A stretch of 27,022 bases of DNA. Source: Schoenoplectus triqueter. Lineage: Eukaryota; Streptophyta; Magnoliopsida; Poales; Cyperaceae. The stretch is taken from positions 1-27,022 of the forward strand of contig CAXKVV010001750.1 in assembly GCA_964058805.1 (NCBI GenBank), written 5' to 3'. The notes below the pieces were generated by a model. The model did not search any database and had not been told where the DNA came from. It worked only from the letters and a program-made list of their open reading frames with translations. Shown here piece by piece: positions 10,301 to 21,493 of the stretch (position 1 is the stretch's first letter; every line of letters begins with the position of its first letter). A program made the translations under genes and the position numbers.

Positions 10301-11711
10301 AAACATAGCAATCATCTCATTGGGAAAACAAGCCAAATAAATGCACCAAATTAAGGGAAAGAAAACTAATGCAAAATCACTTTCTCTGTCGCCCAATTAA
10401 TTAGACAAAAAACAAAAAGCTTTTACTGTTCTTTCAAATTAAGTGTTTGTCCCTTTAACGCAGTTTCCCCGTGAACATGCAAAGCTTTTAATAGTCTCAA
10501 TCAATTTCTCTTCTCCGTCTTACACCTCTGATCTCTCAAGTAATTTTGTGTCAAGTTCTGCATGCACTCACTTTTTATTATTCCCAAAAAAGCAATAAAG
10601 AATACTAATAACATTTGTGGGAAAAAAATGCATATCCATCTATATATGAGCGTACTAACAGGACACACTTTAATTTTACATGTTTTGAAACGCAAATTTA
10701 ATTTGGATGAAAACATTTTAATTAAAGGCAACCTCTCATTGTATTTTTTTCCGGTTCCTGTACATTCTCAACATTCCTGACTCCTATTAAATTTTAACTT
10801 CTTCTTTTAACGAAAAACAAGAAAAATGGATGAAAAAAGTACTTTGATCTTAACTTTTCAGGATGAAAAATCATACAAGAAAGACACTATTTTTTTACCA
10901 TGAATTTGAAGAAAACTAATTTTAGTGATATCAAAGAAGCTAATTTTAGTACAATTACTGATAAAATAATATGATGCTCACCCGAAAAGGCCGCATAGGA
11001 AAGAGAACATCACCACCTTCCATGTTATCTCTCTCAAACTCTTCCTGCAATTGAAAATAATCAGACCTTGGACTAATTAGTATTCAATTGCACTAAATCA
11101 ATAATGCAACATTTAATATCAAGTACAAAATTTCTAGTGTTTTCATCTTCAAAGATTAAGCGTTTGCACAACAAATTAATATTATATTTTCCTTTTTACA
11201 ATGATTATTTTTTTTAAGAATATCTTTTTCATTTTTTTTACTGGATATTTTAAAAATCTTTATACTTCAAATTAAGTGCTTGCACAGAGGAATTAAAGAC
11301 GAGAACAGAAGAAGAAGAAGAAGAAAATAAGAAAAGCTGCGTAATCAAGATTCAAGAAGACATACATTTATTTTAAGAAGAGATAAAAGGGTTGCTTATT
11401 ACCATTATTAAAGCACCAACCTCAAAAGAAGATAAAACGAAAAGAGAAAAAAAAAGGAAAAAAGAAGACACGAGAAATTAATGCACAAGTACGTACCTTT
11501 CCAAGATAAAAGCAAGAGGAACCAAGAAGACCGTGGCAAAGGCATATCTGTAAGCAGTTAGGATCCTCAAATCCATTCCATCATCTATCGCCAATTTGTA
11601 GAAAATATTCATCCCAGCAAACCCTGTCTGTACCAGTATCATTCCAAGTACCGGTTTCAGACGCTCCATTGACCCTCCTCCGGTACCACTAGCTTGCTCT
11701 GCTCCACCCAT
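7337..11711 (-). CDS. WAT1-related / UMAMIT (nodulin MtN21, EamA) transporter, seven exons
   Basis: Minus-strand exons: 11711-11497, 11044-10982, 9074-8958, 8852-8606, 8362-8204, 7894-7743 and 7559-7337. All introns are GT-AG and frames join cleanly to a 391-residue protein, usual for the family. Seen: two hydrophobic EamA halves (about residues 20-155 and 190-340) consistent with ten membrane helices. Landmarks are LVQTGFAGMNI near the N-terminus, SATFASAMTNLVPAITF in exon 3, SGQAKILGTILGVGGAM in exon 4, GIVSSGLMFTVMAW and KRGPLFASVFNPLMLV in exon 6, and GLYMVLWGKARE before a hydrophilic, acidic tail. Family knowledge: WAT1/UMAMIT proteins are plasma-membrane or tonoplast transporters, several of which move amino acids, and WAT1 moves auxin. 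I cannot assign this protein's substrate or subclade. An in-frame Met at residue 15 is an alternative start; Met1 is the first ATG after the TATA-like box. Confidence 0.92.
9208..9632. repeat. Possible dispersed repeat in transporter intron 2
   Basis: A very AT-rich block that starts with CGTGCGTTGCTACGG and ends near AATAAAGAGTAGAGAT. The edges resemble a dispersed repeat common in plant genomes, from my recollection of its look only. No terminal repeats or target duplication were identified. Confidence 0.25.
9811..9831. repeat. Poly-C tract of 21 bases in intron 2
   Basis: An uninterrupted run of 21 cytosines inside intron 2 of the transporter gene. In the transcript of the minus-strand gene it reads as 21 guanines. 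Its length is probably polymorphic and prone to sequencing error. Confidence 0.95.
11308..11325. repeat. (GAA)6 microsatellite in intron 1
   Basis: Six perfect GAA units in intron 1 of the transporter gene. In the transcript they read as (TTC)6. They sit in a purine-rich stretch and are a likely length-variable marker. Confidence 0.9.
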
Positions 11712-11884
11712 GATTTGATATTTAATTTGATAATTTGAATCCGAATGTTTTGTTGGTTTGTTAGTTGGTACAATATTGAGCAGTGTATTGGGTGGAGCTT
11801 GAATTGGATTTTGTGTAATGGAAAGAGGTTTTTGTTTTTGTTGAGGGATGGAAGTGAGAGAGATGAGAGATGGTAAGAGGGGTG

Positions 11885-11892
11885 ATTTATAG
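11885..11892 (-). promoter_or_regulatory. Candidate TATA box of the transporter gene
   Basis: Read on the minus strand this is CTATAAAT, about 175 bases before the ATG. Transcription would start roughly 30 bases downstream, leaving a leader of about 145 nt rich in CT-type pyrimidine runs, as is common in plant genes. This rests on position and consensus only. Confidence 0.5.
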
Positions 11893-12118
11893 GAGGAAAC
11901 AGAGAAACGCCTTTGCTTTGCTTTTGCATGAAAGAGAGAGAAGCAATTTGGAGCGCTCGTGTTTGAGACAGAGAGGAGAGACTTCTATAAATAGACATGG
12001 TCTATTGAACTTGTGTGTCGAGATGATATAGTAAGTAGTATGAGCTTCTGGCATTCTCAGTATATAGTGTGTGTATATTGGATGCTACATCATTGCCATT
12101 TTGTTTTGGGTAATTAGT

Positions 12119-12404
12119 ATTTATAGCTAGTATTACACTGTGCAGAATTTGCAACTGATCACATATATATGAAAAAAAAAATTGGAAAGTTTTGCAACTG
12201 ATCACATTCAAAATACATATATATGAAAAAAAAATTGGAAAGTTTTGCAACTTTATAGCTAGTATTACACTGTGCAGAATTTATAATGCCTTTTTCGGCA
12301 AATGAAAAAAAAATACATATATATGAAAAAAAAATTGGAAAGTTTTGCAACTGATCACATTCAAAATACATATATATGAAAAAAAAATTGGAAAGTTTTG
12401 CAAC
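12119..12404. repeat. Duplicated tandem repeat in the transporter's upstream region
   Basis: A unit of about 52 bp, containing CATATATATG, a run of A and TTGGAAAGTTTTGCAACTGA, occurs four times as two pairs. TATAGCTAGTATTACACTGT occurs twice, 130 bp apart (about 12122 and 12252), so the pair was itself duplicated. The repeats lie about 400-700 bp upstream of the transporter ATG. They create repetitive minus-strand open frames that are not genes. Confidence 0.88.
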
Positions 12405-13864
12405 TTTTGGACATATTTCAAAACTTTTTGCTGAAACTTTAAGGTTGTTATAAATAGTTAAATATTATAGATGGTATGATGGTCATCTTATTTCCAGCGT
12501 CAATTTAAAACATGATTATAATATTGTCTCTATCTACAAATCTTATCTTCTTCTTTTTTTCATTTGTCAGTTTTAAAATCTAATAGCCACCTGTAAACAT
12601 GTCATCAACAATTGCTACATGAAACTTTTTATAAATTATCCATTTTGTAAAATTTGATAGAGTGATAAATTGGAGGCGTAAAAGGACTGTTTCAATAAAT
12701 TAGAATAAAAGCTCTTAATCTTTAATTATCATTCTATCAACATAAGTTGAAAAATTGCCTACTTTATAAAAAAGTCCTCAATTTATGTGATCATTAGTTT
12801 ATATACAATTTTTCTGTTAAGAAAAAAACAAGCATTGTACTTCAACTGTTGCTAGATAAAAGAACTGTCGAATGTAGTCATACATGCCATTTTTAAAAAA
12901 TATATATATAATCTTATAGTTGATAAAAATATAAAAAAAAAATTATGCTTTGACATAAATCTTCTTTACAACTGATTATTTGTTTTTTTTTTCTATCATT
13001 GTCCTAGAAAATTCAGTGCATTCTGCCATTATTTTCCTAATGGTGTACACATTGTCAAGTACACCGCACTTGAAAGGGTGACTGGGTGAGGCCAGGCTTC
13101 AGGGAAGTAATAAGCTAGCATGTGTTCATACGATGACACGTGTAACTTGTAGTGCGTCACCTGTTTCGTTTCTCTGTTCATCGGTTGCCACGTGGAATGA
13201 GGAAAATGCAAAGAACAACGCTAATCTGCCTTATCCTCTGTTCCACAGGCAGGAGACATCCAATTAATTACAATTTATATATCAATCTAGGCACTAGTAT
13301 TTCTGGTAATTGGAAGTTAACAATTTTGATTTTATTACAGGTTTTTTTAATTTTGGTTAGATCGGATTAATATAATTTTCTTAAAAATTAAATTGAATCA
13401 GATTCGAATTTGAATAGATTTTGTCAGCTTTGATACGTATGTACTACCGCAAGAAAATACAACGGTTGCATGAGTCATGGGTTACACATGCAGATGCAAA
13501 TAGGCTGCATTCATACTTTGATATTGTTGATGGTATTTTTACCCATGCAAATATTGTATTTTTCTCGTAGTAAATGTATAGATTGATTCAATTCGATCCG
13601 TCTGTTTGATTGTCACTTTAAACATTATATATGAAATATGAACCAAAGTCCCAAACATTTGAAAATGTGTATAACTAATGAATTAGCATGTTCTGGTCAA
13701 GTTTTTTTTTCTTTGAAAAAGATGTCAACAAAAATACAAAATCAATGCATAATAAAACATTTCTTTTTTGCACTTTTAAATGTTAGTTATATGTAGGATG
13801 GTTGATAATTACAATACAAGAAATGAAGTTATCTCATTTTTGTTACATTTACGAAATTATAGAA
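12405..13864. other. Upstream intergenic region, no gene
   Basis: AT-rich, with a locally more GC-rich patch at about 13040-13260 that carries two G-box hexamers. Short open frames here (for example 13152-13370) show no family signal. It may contain distal promoter sequence of the transporter gene. Confidence 0.45.
13137..13194. promoter_or_regulatory. Pair of G-box (CACGTG) motifs
   Basis: CACGTG at 13137-13142 (context GACACGTGTA) and at 13189-13194 (context GCCACGTGGA), 52 bp apart. The core is the known binding site of plant bZIP and bHLH factors, and ACGTG-type contexts also serve as abscisic-acid response elements. They lie about 1.4 kb upstream of the transporter ATG, so any link to that gene is inference. 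Confidence 0.4.
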
Positions 13865-13873
13865 ATTACAATA

Positions 13874-14245
13874 GAGAGGGGATCAGTTAACAATGGGTTA
13901 TTTTGACAACTTAGAATGCATTTCTAAAAAAAATAGAATTTTTTTTATAGATGTGTTATTCTAATTATGGATTGATGTTCATTTAAATTTCATTCAATTT
14001 TATTATCGTTTCATAGTCCATCAAAGACCGTTAAATTGAAACCGTTACAAATTACATAAAAATTTGATGATATTTGATGAACTATCAAACGATAATGAAA
14101 TTGTATGAAATTTGAATGATCATCAATCCATAGGTAGAAGAACATATCTATAATTTTTTATTTATTGTTAACATTTATTTTGTATTTATTTAGAGCTCCA
14201 TTGTTAAATTTGTCAAAATAATCTGTTGTCAACCAATCCCCTCTC
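13874..14245. mobile_element. Foldback MITE, Mutator-type, exact 9-bp target duplication
   Basis: A 372-bp element flanked on both sides by ATTACAATA (13865-13873 and 14246-14254). The left terminus GAGAGGGGATCAGTTAACAA and the right terminus read inward, GAGAGGGGATTGGTTGACAA, are matching inverted repeats that continue into TTATTTTGAC. The interior folds back: CATAGTCCATCAAAGACCGT is answered by GATGAACTATCAAACGATA. A 9-bp duplication with G...C termini fits a non-autonomous Mutator-superfamily element. It is the best-preserved of the four related copies in this window. Confidence 0.9.
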
Positions 14246-14254
14246 ATTACAATA

Positions 14255-14764
14255 ATTATATATTTTTTTTCGAAGTTTGGTTACATTTAGTAAAGACCTA
14301 AAGAAGAGAATGAGATGCCAAGATCTGGCTATGAAGCATCACAAAAGATCCAAAGGAAATTTCAATTTAATTGGCAGCAGATGAGCAGAGAGTGCACTGC
14401 TCGGTGGACTCTATCCTATGATAAAGCTAGTTACCACTTACCAGTTTACCACTGTTCTGGCACAGCCGCACGAATATTTTTGTTCAACTGTACAAACACG
14501 GTTCCTTTACTCATTTCCTGCTCGAATTAAATCACATGGACTTTATTTTATTATTTTATTTGAAAGAAGATATCTTTTTTTATTTCTATAATATTATCTC
14601 TTTTTCGATTTATCTCATTTCTATTTCTATAGCAACATTACATCTGCAAGCACTTCTTTTAATTAAATTCATAATGTACATAAATTCCTCCAATTAAGAT
14701 AAATCAAATACGATTGTTGGCATTCTGTGTTTTATAACTTAATTGTAACGAGTGCCAAGGGGAT
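14255..14764. other. Intergenic, no gene seen
   Basis: AT-rich DNA between two MITEs. The 71-codon frame at 14315-14530 matches no family I know. No repeat structure was noticed. Confidence 0.4.
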
Positions 14765-14951
14765 CAGGGCAGAGCCATACTTTGTCCGGTGCAAAAAATT
14801 AAATTTCTAGAAGACAAAATTTGAAAAATTTCTTCAATATAAATATATTTTTCTGAAAATATATATAATTATAAGATAATTTTAAAAAAAAATTCTAATC
14901 AGAAAGGGCCTCCCCCTTCCCCCTCTCACACACCATATGGCTCCGCTCCTG
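14765..14951. mobile_element. hAT-type MITE, 187 bp
   Basis: The left end CAGGGCAGAGCCATAC and the right end read inward, CAGGAGCGGAGCCATA, are inverted repeats. The flanks AAGGGGAT (14757-14764) and AAGGGGAC (14952-14959) form an 8-bp target duplication with one mismatch. A CAG...CTG terminus with an 8-bp duplication is the hAT pattern. The interior is AT-rich with a CCCCCTTCCCCCTC block near the right end, and it does not code. Confidence 0.8.
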
Positions 14952-14959
14952 AAGGGGAC

Positions 14960-17161
14960 TGAGCTTACTATCTGATATTAATAGGAATTTTTCATTTCAC
15001 TATAACATTTTAGGACAAATACATAACACACAGACATACTAGGTTATAAAATGTGGATTTTAATATGTGTGCGATTGTCATAAAATATGGATTTTAATAT
15101 GTGTGCGGTTGACAATCGTATAGTGATATATGATATGCGGATGCATATGCGAATTAAGTATACAATATATATTCTACAAAGTTCTAAAATATCAGAATTG
15201 ATCAATTATTTTTAAAGAATTTTAATATAAAGTAAAAAAAATATCAAGATACAAAAATAATTTTAATTTTTTACATGAAATATGTCATATTATTAATATT
15301 ATAGGCTTAATATAATAAAAAAATACAAATATATCACACATTATTGAATGTACAGATGCATACTATTATTATATACGCACGGCATCGCACCGCATAAGAA
15401 TAAATAGATCGTATATATACGTGGTTATGCGGCTGCATTTTAAAACAATGCATGCATACATACATACTTGTATTTGTGGAATTATACACATCTCATCTAA
15501 ATAAACAAAAAGTCATATTTCCAAAGTAAAATATAGCGAGTGATAATTAATGATGCATTTTGATATATTTTGTGTCACTCTTAATATAAATTTGCCGATC
15601 AATAAATTTTATTTGGCTCTTATATATGATGTTCCCCCGACTAGCAATTTAGCGAGAGTAGTTTATTTGGCTCCACTTCTGAATTAATGTTATCAACAAA
15701 TATATATAAATATTAACATTTAAATTTATATTTTTTATATATTATTAAGTCAATCATAATAATAGAAATATTAAATAAAATAGAGAGTTTTAATTTTACG
15801 ATATCATGTTATCAATAAATATGCATTAACATATATATATATAATAAGTTCACACTAATATATATTAAATTAATCATATAAATATTATTAAAGAAATAAG
15901 TGATGGGTGTCATGATTAACGAGAATCATTTGAATCCTTAACTATTTTTCTAAATTATTTTATCAGGTCACATATCCAAGTATGATAATTTTTTCTCCCG
16001 TCTCTTCTTCTTTATTGTCCTTAAAAACTTAATTTGATTAACTATTTATTATGACAAATATTTAATTTTTTCTAATAATAAAATCTTCCGTCTAAAAAGT
16101 TGTCAACTTAACAAATATCTTTCGTAATGTTACATGTAAACTCGTAAGAGGATACATGATGAATATTAGAATGGTGATTTTCAAAACATTTTCGACCAGA
16201 ATTTAGGTACATTTTTTTTGCTTTAATGATATTCAGCTAGAATAGAAATAAAATGAATAGAGTTTGTTCACTTCATCAGTCATCTTAGTAAGATTGAATA
16301 GATTCAATTTTGAAGTCTGACATATAAAATGTTTCTCTATGTTCTCTCATAATTTTCTATGAAATAGTCCAATTTGACACGTCTCATTAATCGAATATTA
16401 AGAAGAGGATTTAATGTAAAATGAAAGAATTTGACAGAAAAGTTACAGTGTTCAACATCTATCTATTATACCATTATTTTATCTATTTTCTTTAATCTTA
16501 TGATTTCCAGCACCGTTTTCGTTTAAAAAAGGTCTTTCGGCTTAAAGTTTAAGTCGTCTTATAATCATTGAAATATGAATAAAAAACAACACTATATAAA
16601 AATAATTAAGTGCCTAATTAAATCTATTTGGGCATAAGTAAAAAGTATGAAACTAATGAGTAATAAAGTGGTTCTAATTAATTAAATCATGTGGAGTGAT
16701 AATTGCACCCTCTTATGATCTGCATACTTCATTTATACACAATGTTATGTATAAATACTTTTGGAAAAAAAATATAATCTTTAACTCACGTTTTGAAACA
16801 ATATATTTTTTTAAAAGTGTCTATATTAATATTGTGCACCAATGTGATGTGCATAACTTTAACGTGCAAAAATTTTTTTTATAGATCAGAAATAAATCCC
16901 GGAATCATAGATATTGACTTAGATCTTTATGTAGTTTGGGGTCGGTAGATTGAAACCATGCCTTATAATGCATAGTATGATTATAATCGGATATAGAAAA
17001 TTTAATTCTATAATAGTATTCATAGTTCAATTGATTATTTTACGAAATTCAACTTAATCAGATCCGGATTACTTGCAATTTAGATCCAAACCGAAATCAG
17101 GATGAGACAAAACAATCAAATAATAATCCCTCACAAGTCATTCTTGACCAATTAATAATTG
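14960..17161. other. Long AT-rich region without a gene
   Basis: About 2.2 kb of AT-rich DNA. I see a 34-bp tandem duplication near 15048 and scattered GCGGATGCATATGCG and CGCACCGCATAAG words up to about 15440, which may be remains of a decayed DNA transposon. Open frames such as 16696-16884 are short, low-complexity and unrecognised. Confidence 0.45.
15048..15115. repeat. 34-bp tandem duplication
   Basis: Two adjacent copies of a unit with AAAAT(G/A)TGGATTTTAATATG followed by TGTGCG(A/G)TTG differ at only a few bases. No coding sense. Confidence 0.85.
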
Positions 17162-19283
17162 CGGCCCGGATGGTTTCCCTTCGGAGTTCTTTTAGAATTA
17201 TTGGAAAATCATTAAGACTGATATTGTTGATAGTCTTAATGACTTTTATAATAATAAAGTTGATCTGCGCCTTAACAAAGCCCACATCACCCTTTTACAT
17301 AAAACTCCCGGTGCAACTAGAATTGAGGATTTTCGACCTATTAGTGTTTTATCTGCAATTCCAAAAATCATAACAAAAATACTAGTGGAACGCCTACGCC
17401 TATTCCTCCCTCACCTCATCTCACCACATCAGACAACATTCATAAATGATCGTCGCATCACGAAAATATTTGTCCTTGCACATCAAACCCTATCATTTCT
17501 CCATACACACAAAATACCCTCCATCTTGCTTAAAATAGATTTTAGAAGAACTTTCGATAGTATTTCTTGGGACTATCTACTATAATTACTGAGAAAAAGG
17601 GCATTCCCAGAAATATGGATCTCATGGATACATAACATACTCATATCCTCATCCTCTTCGGTCAAGATTAACGGATCTTACGGACAAATATTCTATCATC
17701 GAAGGGCCTACGACAAGGAGATTCACTTTCGCCGATGCTCTTCATTTTGGCTACAGAAACTCTCCACATGATTTTGGCCGAGGCAGAAGATGCGCTAATT
17801 GAAATCCCAGGGGCAAAAACTGAATTACTACAATTTGCTGATGATACTATTATCTTCACATCGGCTAATCCGGACAACCTACATTTGATAATGATCATTC
17901 TTCGACGCTTTCCATCTATCTCAAGTCTACACATTAATCTCCAGAAGAGTGGTTTTGTCCCAATCTCACTTCCCTCCCATAATGTTCAAACGGTAAGGCA
18001 CATCCTAGGATGTCAACCCCTTACACTCCCTCTAACGTATCTTGGATTACCTCTTACCTACAAAAGGCCCTCCAATGAGATTTTTCAGTCTCTTGTTCAA
18101 GCTGTAGAAAGTAGATTGCAGAGTTGAAAAGGAAAACCTCTCTCAATGGCGGAGAGAGAAGTACTTCTAAATGCAGTCCTGAATGCTCAACCCATATACT
18201 ATATGCAAGTATTCCTCCTTTCCCAAGGCATCATTGATAGACTCACACAAATCACACGATGATTTCTTTAGAGAGGAAGCAAATCATTTTCGGGGGGCCA
18301 CTGCCTAATACAATGGAAAGCCTTATGCCTCCCGAAGAAATTTGGTGGGCTTCGTATCCTAGACCTTAGGATGCAAAACTACTCACTCCTCCTATGCTGG
18401 TTGTGGCTACTCCTAGCAGAACCTACCTCATTATGGTCCGAACATCTACGAATGCACTTAGGATTAACCTCGATAAATGATCTTTCTAATTTAACAGGCC
18501 CACTTACTTTCTTCATAAAAGATCTTATCTCTCTCGTCCCATTATTTAAAGCATGCACAAGGACAACAAATCACCCACCATAACTTTTATGGATGAAAAC
18601 ATCAAATGGCATCTATTCCTCCAAATCTGCATATGATTTCATTATCAATCCAGGTGTGCAACCACCTTATCCTTATATCCCTTGGAGGCTTCACCTGCTA
18701 AATAAAATTAAAATATTTCTCTAGTTGATGATGCAAAATAAACTACTGACAAATGAAAATTTACAAAAAAGAAATTGGCCATGTGGGGCGTCATGTGTTC
18801 TTTGTAATTCAATAATGCAGGAAATAACATATCACATCTTCTTGTCATACTCCTTCACTCGACGAACCTGGAACGACATCCTATCAAATAATCACTAGCT
18901 TCCATCTTCTGTCATATATCTCTCATGCACACTAGATGCTGGAAGGCTAGCAAACTTTGGAGTAGCAAGCAAATACGCAGCGATCTGCTAGAACATATGG
19001 AAAGAGAGAAATAGACGCATCTTCGAAAATAAGATGCTGACATTTTATAGCCTAACTATGAAGGTGATCCTCGACGTTGAGTTATGGCAAAAATTAGGAG
19101 CAGTGAGCATTCTTGAAGAGTTTTAGAATTTTAGATTTATAATAATTGACTATCTTATAAGGTTCCGATATTTCTCTTTTTTTTTCCTTATTTTCCTTTT
19201 TGTACGGATATTATATAAATATTATAAATATTTTAAACTTGAATGAAATTATAGTAGGGCAGCTCACTACTTCAAAAAAAAAA
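17162..19283 (+). mobile_element. 5'-truncated, decayed L1-like LINE
   Basis: A plant non-LTR retrotransposon remnant running left to right. It starts at the GPDGF region of the reverse transcriptase, lacks the upstream endonuclease and first open frame, and ends with a T-rich 3' UTR and a 10-A tail at 19274-19283. The 8-mer AATAATTG occurs at 17154-17161 and again overlapping the A-tail end (19282-19289). This is a weak candidate target duplication that would put the 5' truncation at 17162. If it is chance, the element could start somewhat further upstream. Confidence 0.85.
17163..19126 (+). pseudogene. Broken LINE ORF2: reverse transcriptase, zf-RVT and tail
   Basis: The translation, switching frames, runs through GPDGFPSEFF (17163), then after a one-base shift NYWKIIKTDIVDSLNDFYNN and EDFRPISVLSAIPKIITKIL, then LLKIDFRRTFDSISWDYLL ending at a stop near 17583. 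After frame changes it continues with the catalytic-box form LLQFADDTIIF (about 17825-17857) and LTYLGLPLTYKRP, in the open frame 17735-18127. Further on are a zf-RVT-like stretch (LTNENLQKRNWPCGASCVLC, about 18745-18805) and a tail (NIWKERNRRIFE, about 18990-19025) ending at TAG 19124-19126. Several in-frame stops and at least two frameshifts mean it cannot make one protein. It is LINE-derived because Pol of LTR elements lacks this domain order and tail. Confidence 0.88.
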
Positions 19284-21079
19284 TAATTGTATGCTTCCAG
19301 ACAAAAAGAGAGAGAATACTCTCTTTTGCACGAGTGCTAAATATCAAACTTAAAAAAAAAAGGAACAACTCGATCTCTTCAGATATTAGAAGGGGGGGGG
19401 GGGGGATTGAATAATAGAAAGAGAGAGAGGATACTCTAAATGATGCTATTCTAACAACTTTATATCAGATAATATTTTTATTCTGCCCAATAATATTTTA
19501 TTTTAACTCTTTCAAATATCATTTTTTTATCACCATTCTAATTTGTTTGGATACAATAAAAATAGAGAATAATAATAACAATTAACAATTCAAACACAAA
19601 TTCGTTATTTCAAAACAGTGAGAGCATGTTATTTCATTGTTCCGAATGAGAATTAAAATAAGAATTATTCTTATCTTTCTATTTGCACCATTTCAAACAT
19701 ACAATCTTAACAACATTTCTATTGGAATACCACCACATTTTTACCATCTTCAGTTTCTACCTTTTAATTATTATTTCAATAATTCTACTCTTCTTGCGCT
19801 ATTTTTATATGATCCAAACATATCGTTATTATTTAAATGACAGTATTTTAAAAACGTATGTCCGTACTTGTACAGTACGAGCATCTAACTGAATCGCATA
19901 TAAAACAAAACAAAATATACGATGAATATTGAAAGAGCATCTCAATTTGCACGTCCTTTTTCTCTTCAATTTTTTTCAATTCTACTATTGCTCTTGCAAG
20001 ACAGGTTTATAGGGTATTAGATTCGCTATATTTGTGAGCACTTGGATGCGATATTGTTTTGGATTCACGCGGAATTAAAAGGACTAAAAAGCTTAGTTGC
20101 GTTTTGTTATAGCGCCCCATAATGCGCTCTATATGTTACATGTCAAAGCTGCAGGTTTTAAATTTTACAGTTCAGTCCATTTAAATTTTAAACTGTCGAG
20201 TAATTAATAAAAAATATTATTTGAAGAAACTACGTACAAAATATACCAAAATATTTTTGAATAATTCTTAACAGGACACTTCAATAGAAGTGTGATCTGT
20301 ATAAGCCCAAAATAAATTCAAATTAAGCAGTTGTGCAAGAACTTCAATGAATTAGTACAATAAGTTTTCTTTTGTTTTCATAAGGATAAATAACGTGTAA
20401 TCTTGCATCATCATTAAAATAACAATTAATTGGTTTGAAAGCATAGAAATATACTTTCTTACACTTCAAAATTCTGTATTTCACCTTTAATATTGTATAC
20501 GTCTTACTAGACCAACTAATTAGTATATATAAAAAAAACTCTTACGTTTTTTCTAAAATTTCGAACTCATGTTTTTTGTCCCGGAATCACATCAATAATT
20601 ATCCTCAAATATACATAAATTCTATTATTTATTTAAACTTCAATATTGAGATAAATGTAGTATTAAAAATTAAGAAAACTATAGTAGAATAAAAAGCCCA
20701 ACAAGTATGTTAAGTTAGATTGTTTGAATGCCGGCGTGTAGGAGCACAAGAGTTGGTAAATATCATTTGTCATAAATATATCTTTTATATATATATATAA
20801 AAAAAAGGTGAAGGAAGGGAATTGAGGGAATTTATGTGAGCAGTGATGCCACATCTCCTACACATGCAAGACAGGAGGTTACCACTTCTCACTTATACAT
20901 CACTAATCACTTCTGAGTTCTGCCCCCCTTTAAACTTCACTTTTCAATAATGCAAGTTCCTTTTTGGCTTCTTGGCTGCTCTCTTTTTCCCATCCACTAC
21001 TAATGGCTGGTAAAGTTGAAGTCAAATATGGTTAGGAATTCCAACCGTTATTTTGCACTATACCAATGACTCATATATT
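19284..21079. other. AT-rich intergenic region, no gene
   Basis: About 1.8 kb with a 14-G run, GAGA-type runs near 19303 and 19418, and a short TATATATA run near 20790. The overlapping short frames at 19637-19892 are low-complexity and hydrophobic with no family signal. Confidence 0.45.
19392..19405. repeat. Poly-G tract of 14 bases
   Basis: An uninterrupted run of 14 guanines just after the LINE remnant. It is likely to vary in length and is error-prone in sequencing. Confidence 0.9.
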
Positions 21080-21281
21080 CACTGGCGGAGTTAAAATTTT
21101 AGTATAGTGGATCGAGATGTTAATTTACGTTGTTAGAGCATTAAAATTAATAAATTAGAATGAGAGACCGGTATACCTTACGAAATAAAAATACATAATA
21201 AATTTCAATCTCAACATATAACTTTCATGAGATAGTGGAGGAATCAGGCCCCCTCTAACCCCCTTTGTCTTCGTCCTTGCG
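21080..21281. mobile_element. Probable degraded hAT-like MITE
   Basis: The left end CACTGGCGGAGTTAAAA and the right end read inward, CGCAAGGACGAAGACAAAG, are loosely matched inverted repeats. A GGCCCCCTCTAACCCCCTTT block lies near the right end, similar in layout to the hAT-type element at 14765-14951. TATATT lies immediately outside both ends (21074-21079 and 21282-21287), shorter than a normal 8-bp hAT duplication. Confidence 0.5.
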
Positions 21282-21493
21282 TATATTATTCTGCCTTAAA
21301 CCCTTAACCCTAAGCTAAAATGTTTGAGATCCGTATTCACTGCCATCCATTGTCATAGTTTTTCAGATGTTGAATGAAATTTATAAGATTCAATTTAAAT
21401 TTTAGAGGGTATTATTTTAATGATCTCACTCATAATAGGAACAAAAAATTCTATCATCGACCGCAATAGAAAAAATAGGATCAAAATTTATTG

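Noticed and set aside
11979..12000. Plus-strand TATAAATA-like word near 11986
   Set aside because: No plus-strand gene follows; it sits upstream of the minus-strand transporter in the wrong orientation for it.
12002..12371. Minus-strand open frames with repeated FPIFFSYIC-type peptides
   Set aside because: They are translations of the 52-bp tandem repeat, lack a family and overlap only repeat DNA upstream of the transporter.
12119..12404. Possible CRISPR-like array
   Set aside because: There are only four copies, joined in pairs by duplicated rather than unique spacers, in eukaryotic sequence without cas genes.
17735..18127. 130-codon frame as an independent gene
   Set aside because: It is one surviving frame of the LINE reverse transcriptase (it contains the FADD box) between stops and frameshifts.
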